From contig JALFLH010000035.1 in NCBI GenBank assembly GCA_022774865.1, positions 1 through 64,000 on the forward strand: a stretch of DNA of 64,000 bases, written 5' to 3'. The notes beneath the pieces are model-generated. The model saw only the letters and a program-made list of their open reading frames with translations, had not been told where the DNA came from and ran no database searches. The DNA comes from Clostridiales bacterium. Its GTDB lineage: Bacteria > Bacillota > Clostridia > Oscillospirales > Oscillospiraceae. Position numbers and translations under genes: made by a program. Below are positions 7,915 through 13,125 of the stretch, in pieces (the first letter of the stretch is position 1; each line of letters begins with the position of its first letter).

Positions 7915-7932
7915 AATGATTGTCGGATGTAG
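7913..7932. repeat. attR: element end inside sigG (recombination site)
   Basis: After the GG at 7913-7914 (CC on the coding strand) comes AATGATTGTCGGATGTAG (7915-7932). This matches in inverted orientation the other end, CTACATAAGACAATCATT (11716-11733), at 16 of 18 positions. In the excised circle the two arms face each other around CC as an 18+2+18 dyad, the usual form of attP for large serine recombinases. Confidence 0.85.
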
Positions 7933-7974
7933 AGGAATGGTTATTTTAATATCCGACCCAATTTTAATAATTGG

Positions 7975-9564
7975 TCAGATTGTTCCGACTTCTTCTTTTT
8001 TCATTAAGAAACTGTGCAATTTCAGCTTGATACTGATGCCTTTTTCCTTGTCAATAATGACCTTCTCAATCAGGTCACGGCAGGTGGATTGCCGCATTAA
8101 CGGGGTCATGGAGGGCCATGTTTCTTTCAGAGTGCGAAGTGTGTCTTTTACATGGTCAACCCGCTTCTGGAGCGACTGCCTTGTCTGTTCATCACTTAGC
8201 TGCCGCTCTAACTCCCTCTTTCGGCTGCTGAGGGTCTGAATCTTTTCCCTCAAAATATCATCGTCAAAATCATCTTCAAGGTCAAGCAGCTTGCTCAGCT
8301 TGGATTTAATACCCTTCAACTCTTTTTCGATGGCCTCAAAGGGGTCAATATAAACAGGGGCTTTGGTATCTTCTGTGTTGGCAAGATAGCTCATTTCAAA
8401 CAAAGCCTCTGCAACGGCATCCTCAACATCCGAGGCCCAAAACCGTTCCTGAGAACAGCTATCGCTTTTCACAAGATAGGGTTTGCTTTCTCTGGTTGAT
8501 TTCTGCGTGGAATAACAGACAATTTTGCAATCTCCGTATTTGTTCCACTTCTGGTATCTCATGCGGGAACCACATTCACCACAGTATAGCAGACCAGAAA
8601 GCAAATGCTCAGAATCGGCACGGTTGACACTTCTGTTTTCAAGTTCCCGTTGGGCTTCTTCCCAGCGTTCCAGAGGAATAATAGGCTCATGCAGACCCTT
8701 GTATTCCTTGCCTTTGTACTCAATGCAGCCTGTCAGAGATTTCCTTTTCAGAATGTTCAGGACAATCTTTTCACCCTTAAAGCCTAACCGAGTAGCAATT
8801 TTGGCGGGGGACATTTTTTCCTCAATATACAGTCTGAAAACCTCTCTGATTTTCTCAGCCTGCTCAGGAATGACTATCAGCGTGTCGGCCTTATCGTCAT
8901 AGTAATAGCCATAGGGGGTCATGCCGCCGCCTGGCCATTTACCTTCCTCAACACGGGCAATCATGCCATCCTTCAGCTTCCTAACAATCAGGTCACGGTC
9001 ATACTCAGCAAGGGAAGCAAACAGGGTCAACAGGAACTTTCCTTGTGCATTGTTGGGGCTAACGCTACAAGCTGGCTCTGCCACAGAAATAAAGTTAATA
9101 TCTTCTTTATTTCTGTTAATGGTGCTTTGCTTGGCATCCTTGGCACACACAATGTAGTCCTGAATGAACTGCAATGTTCCCAACAATGTACGGCCCAATC
9201 TGTCCATTCTGGGGACAATAAAGGTATCAATCCTGATATTTGATTCCCCATCATTAAACTTGTCAATGAAAGCCATCACAGCCGCCAGAGCGGGTCTATC
9301 GGTCATTTTTGTACCTGTATAGCCATCATCAATAAACAGGACAAGGTTTTTATAGCCCATGCTCTTGCAGTAGGTCACAACCTTATTTTCCTGAATGTCG
9401 AGGCCGTAACCTTCATCGGCCTGTTTATCAGTAGAAACACGCAGATAGCCGAAATTTACAAGATAATTCCCTTCGGCATCGGTGTCAACCTGTTCATCAA
9501 TGGCTATTTTCATGTATGGCATCACATCCAGAATGGAGCCTAATGTTAATTTCTTTCTTGCCAT
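7975..9564 (-). CDS. Large serine recombinase of the sigG element
   Basis: The 529-residue protein has an N-terminal resolvase/invertase catalytic domain with nucleophile Ser44 (YLRVSTDKQ) and the catalytic-arginine segment VPRMDRLGRT. A recombinase domain follows (about 215-310; GGGMTPYGYYYD, LNILKRKSLTG). Next come a zinc ribbon (CGECG near 333, further cysteines downstream) and a long coiled coil (about 405-490) of the kind that controls integration versus excision. This is the SpoIVCA/phiC31 class. Its stop lies 43 bp from the attR arm. The ~40-residue extension before the catalytic core is longer than usual. It is expected to recombine the attL/attR sites bounding the element. Confidence 0.95.
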   Translation of the reverse strand: MARKKLTLGSILDVMPYMKIAIDEQVDTDAEGNYLVNFGYLRVSTDKQADEGYGLDIQENKVVTYCKSMGYKNLVLFIDDGYTGTKMTDRPALAAVMAFIDKFNDGESNIRIDTFIVPRMDRLGRTLLGTLQFIQDYIVCAKDAKQSTINRNKEDINFISVAEPACSVSPNNAQGKFLLTLFASLAEYDRDLIVRKLKDGMIARVEEGKWPGGGMTPYGYYYDDKADTLIVIPEQAEKIREVFRLYIEEKMSPAKIATRLGFKGEKIVLNILKRKSLTGCIEYKGKEYKGLHEPIIPLERWEEAQRELENRSVNRADSEHLLSGLLYCGECGSRMRYQKWNKYGDCKIVCYSTQKSTRESKPYLVKSDSCSQERFWASDVEDAVAEALFEMSYLANTEDTKAPVYIDPFEAIEKELKGIKSKLSKLLDLEDDFDDDILREKIQTLSSRKRELERQLSDEQTRQSLQKRVDHVKDTLRTLKETWPSMTPLMRQSTCRDLIEKVIIDKEKGISIKLKLHSFLMKKEEVGTI

Positions 9565-9665
9565 TGCAGCACCTCCAATGTTTTTTCTCTATTCTAACAC
9601 ACTTCCTCAACTAAAGCAAGTGCTAAATCAATAATGATTATCTTATGTAGAGGAAAATTAAAGAA

Positions 9666-9688
9666 GGGGTGCCAAAATCTGGCACCCC
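9666..9688 (-). terminator. Terminator between the 48-aa ORF and the recombinase gene
   Basis: GGGGTGCCA/TGGCACCCC form a 9-bp stem, and on the minus strand TTCTTTAATT follows. It separates the small upstream gene from the recombinase, so the recombinase probably has its own promoter or depends on read-through. Confidence 0.75.
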
Positions 9689-9694
9689 AATATG

Positions 9695-9841
9695 TTAAGC
9701 GGCTGTATGTTCCTTTTCCATCTTGTCAGCCACGGCATTGACATTCCTGTTGACGTTCTTGTTATTGATTACAAGGTATTTCCAATCTTCACGGGGGATT
9801 TCCTGTTCACCCAAAAACACTCTAACCTTAAATTTCATCAT
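9695..9841 (-). CDS. 48-residue protein upstream of the recombinase (candidate directionality factor)
   Basis: A short ORF begins ATGATG at 9841, preceded by AGAAAGGAG with good spacing, and is closed by a strong terminator. The product is small and charged, starting MMKFKVRVFLGEQEIPRED and ending DKMEKEHTAA, with no Cys. I do not recognise a family. Position directly upstream of a large serine recombinase makes it a candidate recombination directionality factor; known examples (such as SprB of SPbeta) are similarly small and lack common motifs. That role is a guess from size and context. Confidence 0.6.
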   Translation of the reverse strand: MMKFKVRVFLGEQEIPREDWKYLVINNKNVNRNVNAVADKMEKEHTAA

Positions 9842-10047
9842 GCACTCCTTTCTCTGCGATTCTAGCCAAAATTATCTTTCTTTAATCCTTATAGTTAGAA
9901 TCGGCTCAAAAGGGAGGGCGAAACCAAATATTTTTAATTTAATCCAGAATTGTTGCTTCGGGTCTGGCCTTTTTGCTGTCCAGAGGGGAGGAAAATAAAT
10001 AAAGCAGCCCCAATACTTGATACATTGCTTTCCCCAAAAAACAGTAA

Positions 10048-10064
10048 CGTCATTTGAAATGACG
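10048..10064. repeat. 17-bp perfect palindrome inside the element
   Basis: CGTCATTT-G-AAATGACG is a perfect dyad between the prepilin gene's terminator (10087-10106) and the 48-aa ORF. It resembles a repressor operator more than a terminator because no T tract follows. The rest of 9842-10086 holds only an 8-bp inverted repeat (CGATTCTA/TAGAATCG, 9857-9903); I see no gene there. Confidence 0.5.
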
Positions 10065-10086
10065 GAACAGGGGACAACAAAGAAAA

Positions 10087-10106
10087 CCCCCGCCGATTGG
10101 CAGGGG
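10087..10106 (-). terminator. Terminator of the prepilin-like gene
   Basis: CCCC-C-GCC/GGC-A-GGGG stem with a GATT loop. On the minus strand TTTTCTTTG follows. It is 16 bp past the prepilin stop. Confidence 0.7.
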
Positions 10107-10121
10107 CCGAAAAGGATTCTA

Positions 10122-10763
10122 TTATCTTGCGTCTACGTTGGTTCCATCCCATTGACCAGTTACTTGGATAGCCTCTGATAAGTTACCCATCTTAATGAAT
10201 ACGGTGTAATCAGAGTTTCTGTAGGTCTTGGAAGTCAGTTTCACAGTGCTGCCGATAGTTGCTTTCAACTCACCTGCAAGAACACCTGTTTGTGCGCCTG
10301 TTCCAGCAGTCATAGCATTTAGAGTTGTCTTGTTGCCATTAGCACCGTTCTGTTTCCCGTCATATGTGGCATCGGGAATATCATTGACCTTTGCATCGTC
10401 CAAAGTGATAACATAATCAGTAGGACAGAAAGTAATGGTTAAACCACGCATTTCGCCTTCAGCGGTTCCACGAACTTCATCAGCAGCAGTGGAATAATTT
10501 GCATAGTTAGCCTTGTCTCCCGCTTTGTTGCCAAAGCTGTAAGCCAAACATTCATCGTACACATTCTGGTTAGCCAGAGCTAGCTTGACAGCGTGTGTAA
10601 CTTCACTCATAGCGGAATCGTCTTTTTGTGCTCTGGAATCTTCAACATATTTCAGGAGCGCAGGAGCCAGCACAGCGGTCAATACTGCCATAATCGCAAT
10701 GACCACGATTAACTCAACCAGAGAGAAACCTTTGTTTTCATTTTTCATAATTTCGTTTTTCAT
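10122..10763 (-). CDS. Type IV prepilin-like protein carried by the sigG element
   Basis: The 213-residue protein has a class III signal: a short basic leader ending in G, then mature FSLVELIVVIAIMAVLTAVLAP. Phe1 and Glu5 are the residues needed for prepilin peptidase cleavage, methylation and assembly. The hydrophobic helix continues into an amphipathic stretch with basic and Asp residues, followed by a variable Asn/Gly/Thr-rich head with single Cys residues near 76 and 118. No pilus assembly ATPase, prepilin peptidase or platform gene lies in the window, so machinery would have to come from elsewhere. The start ATG at 10763 follows GAGG at 10-bp spacing; the in-frame ATG five codons later is possible. 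An unusual cargo for such an element. Confidence 0.85.
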   Translation of the reverse strand: MKNEIMKNENKGFSLVELIVVIAIMAVLTAVLAPALLKYVEDSRAQKDDSAMSEVTHAVKLALANQNVYDECLAYSFGNKAGDKANYANYSTAADEVRGTAEGEMRGLTITFCPTDYVITLDDAKVNDIPDATYDGKQNGANGNKTTLNAMTAGTGAQTGVLAGELKATIGSTVKLTSKTYRNSDYTVFIKMGNLSEAIQVTGQWDGTNVDAR

Positions 10764-10854
10764 ACTTTATCAACCTCGTATTTTATAAGTTGTAAAACGG
10801 TTATCCGTTTCCGATAATAAGATAGAAGAAAAAAGAAAAAAAGTAGAAAAAAAT

Positions 10855-10880
10855 AAGCAGACCCGAAAATGGGCCTGCTT
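10855..10880 (-). terminator. Terminator of the 48-aa Cys-motif ORF
   Basis: AAGCAG-A-CCC pairs with GGG-C-CTGCTT. On the minus strand ATTTTTTTCTAC follows. It is a strong intrinsic terminator just past the stop at 10893. Confidence 0.8.
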
Positions 10881-10892
10881 AGTGTTATTTGG

Positions 10893-11039
10893 TTACGAAC
10901 CTGATGCAGGGAAGGTATCGACATATGAAGCAGAGCAACGTGTGCAAACGTATGTTACCAGTTCTTCACCGTTTGGGCCAGTAGAAATATTGCTAATTTT
11001 GTAGTTATGACCAAGTGGGGGAGTTATATTATGGGTCAC
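10893..11039 (-). CDS. 48-residue ORF with CxxC motif, probable remnant of a surface-repeat protein
   Basis: Reading from a GTG at 11039 directly after an in-frame stop, the peptide contains GHNYKISN and TYVCTRCSASYVD. This is the pattern of the GH-x-Y...YxCxxC modules found near the ends of large Clostridia surface proteins. No convincing SD site precedes the GTG, so it may be a decayed C-terminal fragment, yet it ends in a strong terminator. It lies between the DNA-binding-like gene and the prepilin gene, in the same orientation. Confidence 0.4.
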   Translation of the reverse strand: MTHNITPPLGHNYKISNISTGPNGEELVTYVCTRCSASYVDTFPASGS

Positions 11040-11078
11040 CTCTTATTATAGATATCATCTCAGCAGGAAACAACCGTT

Positions 11079-11106
11079 AAGGGTGCCGCCGATGTGCAGC
11101 ACCCTT
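11079..11106 (-). terminator. Hairpin after the DNA-binding-like gene of the element
   Basis: AAGGGTGC (11079-11086) pairs with GCACCCTT (11099-11106) just past the stop at 11112. The minus-strand tail is short (TTAACGG), so strength is uncertain. Confidence 0.5.
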
Positions 11107-11111
11107 TCTTG

Positions 11112-11690
11112 CTATACCCGTCTGCTGGACTGAGCAGCGGCCTGTAAAAATTCTTCATCCACTTGGACATTGACTTTGAACTTAACAGGAACATGGTCAC
11201 GCTTCATGTCAAAGTATTGGGGGAGGCCCAAATGCTTAACAAGATTCCTCCATGTGCCCAGATGGTAATATTTTGCAATAGACCGCCAGCCTCTTGACTT
11301 GTCTGCACGCTTGGCGTTGAACTCGTCACCGCTGCGGGGCTTGATTCTGTAATAGTCCTCAATGAACGCCTGTGTGTATCGCTCAATCAATTCCTCTCTG
11401 GAAGGGGCGTGCTGGGGATAGTTCGTCTCAAGCCACTTCTTGACGGGCATCCCATACTTGTTTGCAATCACGGGATGTGGGGGCATTCCAGCCCTCTTGA
11501 AGTCCGTTGCCTTGGGGAACCGCCCATAGTCAACCATGAACTGCTCCACACAATCACGGATGGAACTGTCCGACCAATGGATGATGGGTAACTCGCTGCT
11601 CAATTCTTCCAGAATCCGAATGGCTTCTTCATTGCCCTGTGTCTGGGCTAAGACCTCAACGGCCTTATGTAATGCTTGCTTTCTCGTCAT
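11112..11690 (-). CDS. Element protein with homing-endonuclease-associated-type repeats, probable DNA-binding
   Basis: Starting at ATG 11690 (after AATAGGAG), the gene encodes 192 residues. A segment SDSSIRDCVEQFMVDYGRFPKATDF followed by VIANKYGMPVKKWLE resembles the HNH-associated/homing-endonuclease-associated repeat: a small helical DNA-binding module with a GRxPxxxD core and a downstream helix ending in W. A second, looser copy (GWRSIAKYYHLGTWRNLVKHLGLP) follows. No nuclease motif is visible. The reading frame is also open upstream into the sigG 5' half. Could be an element regulator or a directionality factor; function is inferred from fold only. Confidence 0.65.
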   Translation of the reverse strand: MTRKQALHKAVEVLAQTQGNEEAIRILEELSSELPIIHWSDSSIRDCVEQFMVDYGRFPKATDFKRAGMPPHPVIANKYGMPVKKWLETNYPQHAPSREELIERYTQAFIEDYYRIKPRSGDEFNAKRADKSRGWRSIAKYYHLGTWRNLVKHLGLPQYFDMKRDHVPVKFKVNVQVDEEFLQAAAQSSRRV

Positions 11691-11715
11691 TGTAGAAACT
11701 CCTATTTTTGTATTT

Positions 11716-11735
11716 CTACATAAGACAATCATTGG
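11716..11735. repeat. attL: element end inside sigG (recombination site)
   Basis: CTACATAAGACAATCATT (11716-11733) is followed by GG at 11734-11735, which is CC of the Pro codon on the coding strand. It is the inverted partner of 7915-7932 (16 of 18 identical). The outer flank is sigG region 2.4 coding sequence. Confidence 0.85.
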
Positions 11736-12017
11736 AACGCCGTAGGTGGAAAAACGTACCTGCTTGTCCGGGTCAAAATTGGAGATGGCCTTGATCAAAC
11801 CGATGCAGCCTACCTGAAACAGGTCATCCGGGGATTCCCCCCGCTTATCAAAACGCTGGATGACGGACAGCACAAGACGGAGATTCCCTTCGATCAGCGT
11901 CTGACGCGCCTGTTCATCCCCGGCACGGGCCAGCCGCAGAAGCCGGTTCATCTCCGCCTGGGAAAGGGTTTTCAGCCTGGATGTGTTCACACCGCAGATC
12001 TCTACTTTACCCTGCAT
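11733..12017 (-). CDS. sigG: sigG, 5' half (RNA polymerase sporulation sigma-G, N-terminal part)
   Basis: Ninety-five codons from ATG 12017 encode the SigG-specific N-terminus (KVEICGVNTSRLKTLS) and regions 1.2 to 2.3 (NLRLVLSVIQRF, DDLFQVGCIGLIKAI, FDPDKQVRFSTYGVP). The protein leaves the SigG alignment right after V-P-M-I and continues into element sequence, giving a 301-codon chimeric ORF ending at 11112. Region 2.4 is cut, and regions 3 and 4 are 3.8 kb away at 7417-7914, so this half cannot function as a sigma factor. ATG follows AAGGAGG. No sigE or spoIIGA lies immediately upstream, which is unusual. Confidence 0.92.
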
Positions 12018-12268
12018 GGTGATCCTCCTTGCATTTTCCGGATAAAGACAGTATTTCCCGGAACGGGCAGAAGATACCGGAAATTATTTTGGCGGATTTT
12101 CACAAAGTTTTGTTCCCCTGACAGCGGACCCGACGTTTTTGTCAGGCAAATAGCGCCGCATTCTGAACATTTTTCAGTTTTTATGACTGGAAGAATCTTC
12201 CGAAATCCGGTGACGTAACACGCCGGCGGGCGGAAATCCGACAAAATGGCGCACGGCAATGCACAGGG

Positions 12269-12420
12269 TTTTCCACACAGCTCCACCGAATTCCAACAGG
12301 CCGGAATACCTGTTGAAAACGAATACTTTTCCACATTCTCCACAGATTTTTCCACAGGGGTTTTCCACAGCCGGGGGCGTTGTGGAGATTGGACAGCGGT
12401 TAACATAAGTTTTATCGACA
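12269..12420 (+). promoter_or_regulatory. Cluster of DnaA-box-like 9-mers between sigG and rpsT
   Basis: TTTTCCACA occurs at 12269, 12327, 12348 and 12361. TTCTCCACA is at 12336, and TTATCGACA (one mismatch from TTATCCACA) at 12412. A reverse TCTCCACA lies at 12381-12388. All but the last point the same way, and an AT-rich stretch follows at about 12421-12470. No dnaA, dnaN or rpmH is nearby, so this is not an ordinary oriC. It could be a DnaA-titrating or regulatory site. The rest of the 630-bp gap (12018-12648) has no gene. Confidence 0.55.
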
Positions 12421-12578
12421 GGATTTGACAGAATTCGAATTTTTTTGCCGGCCGTAAAAATTACCACACGGAACAGCTTTGTGCAAAAATTCGGACTTGA
12501 CACCCGTCCGGAGCGAAAAGACGGCAGGGAGCGGCCTGGGGCAGCGGAAAGAAGATTGCAGTTTTTTCAAAAAAATAC

Positions 12579-12607
12579 TTGATTTTATGGCGCACACTCG
12601 CTATAAT
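12579..12607 (+). promoter_or_regulatory. rpsT promoter
   Basis: TTGATT (12579-12584) and TATAAT (12602-12607) with a 17-bp spacer, 41 bp before the rpsT start. Confidence 0.8.
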
Positions 12608-12648
12608 TTAGAACTGTATGAAAATAACGAGAACAGGAGGTGCCACAA

Positions 12649-12912
12649 ATGCCCAACATTAAGTCCTCTAAGAAGGATGTCATTTCTTCCAAGATTGCTT
12701 ACGAGAAGAACAAGGCTGAAAAGTCCGCGCTGAAGACCGATCTGAAGAAGTTCGATGCCGCTCTGGTGTCCGGCGACAAGACTGCTGCCGAGGCTGCTTA
12801 CAAGACCGCCGTCAAGTCCGTTGATCAGGCTGTCGTCAAGGGTCTTCTGCACAAGAACAATGCTGCCCGCAAGAAGAGCAGCATGACCCTGAAGCTGAAT
12901 AAGCTTGCCTGA
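12649..12912 (+). CDS. rpsT: 30S ribosomal protein S20
   Basis: The 87-residue, Lys/Ala-rich helical protein starts MPNIKSSKKDV and ends with the S20 pattern KGLLHKNNAARKKSSMTLKLNKLA. It binds 16S rRNA early in 30S assembly. ATG 12649 follows ACAGGAGG; an in-frame GTG nine bases upstream lies inside that SD site and was rejected. It is monocistronic, with its own promoter and terminator. Confidence 0.96.
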   Translation: MPNIKSSKKDVISSKIAYEKNKAEKSALKTDLKKFDAALVSGDKTAAEAAYKTAVKSVDQAVVKGLLHKNNAARKKSSMTLKLNKLA

Positions 12913-12927
12913 TTTCTCTGAAAATAT

Positions 12928-12957
12928 CTCCCTCCTGTTTCTCGGAGGGAGTTTTTT
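12928..12957 (+). terminator. rpsT terminator
   Basis: CTCCCTCC/GGAGGGAG stem followed by six T's. Confidence 0.9.
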
Positions 12958-13075
12958 CATGCCCGCGGGGGAGGCTACTGTCCGCTGCGGGAATTCTGCG
13001 CCGAATCGGGCGGGGCCGGATTCCAGATCAGGTTCGTCATACATTGACTGTGGGGGGTATCCCCGCAACTACAAT

Positions 13076-13104
13076 TTGAAATATCCTTGCCGCTGTGCTA
13101 TAAT
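13076..13104 (+). promoter_or_regulatory. recG promoter
   Basis: TTGAAA (13076-13081) and TATAAT (13099-13104) with 17-bp spacing. Confidence 0.8.
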
Positions 13105-13125
13105 CCATAAAAAGGGGGGATGACC

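Larger units (their letters stand above)
7915..11735 (-). mobile_element. 3.8 kb sigG-interrupting element with large serine recombinase
   Basis: The element splits sigG within region 2.4. All its genes read on the minus strand, like sigG. In order from the sigG 5' half they are: a DNA-binding-like protein (11690-11112), a 48-aa Cys-containing ORF (11039-10893), a prepilin-like protein (10763-10122), a 48-aa protein (9841-9695) and a large serine recombinase (9564-7975). Recombination between the two sites at the CC dinucleotide would restore the codons GTT-CCC-ATG-ATT-GCC, i.e. V-P-M-I-A, which is the conserved SigG sequence. The arrangement parallels the skin element of sigK; programmed excision is inferred. 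Confidence 0.9.

Noticed and set aside
9934..10152. 72-codon minus-strand ORF in the sigG element.
   Set aside because: It overlaps the end of the prepilin gene and its terminator, with no SD site. The peptide has no recognisable feature.
12269..12420. Considered as the chromosomal origin of replication.
   Set aside because: No dnaA, dnaN, recF or rpmH nearby; neighbours are sigG, rpsT and recG. Kept only as a DnaA-box cluster.
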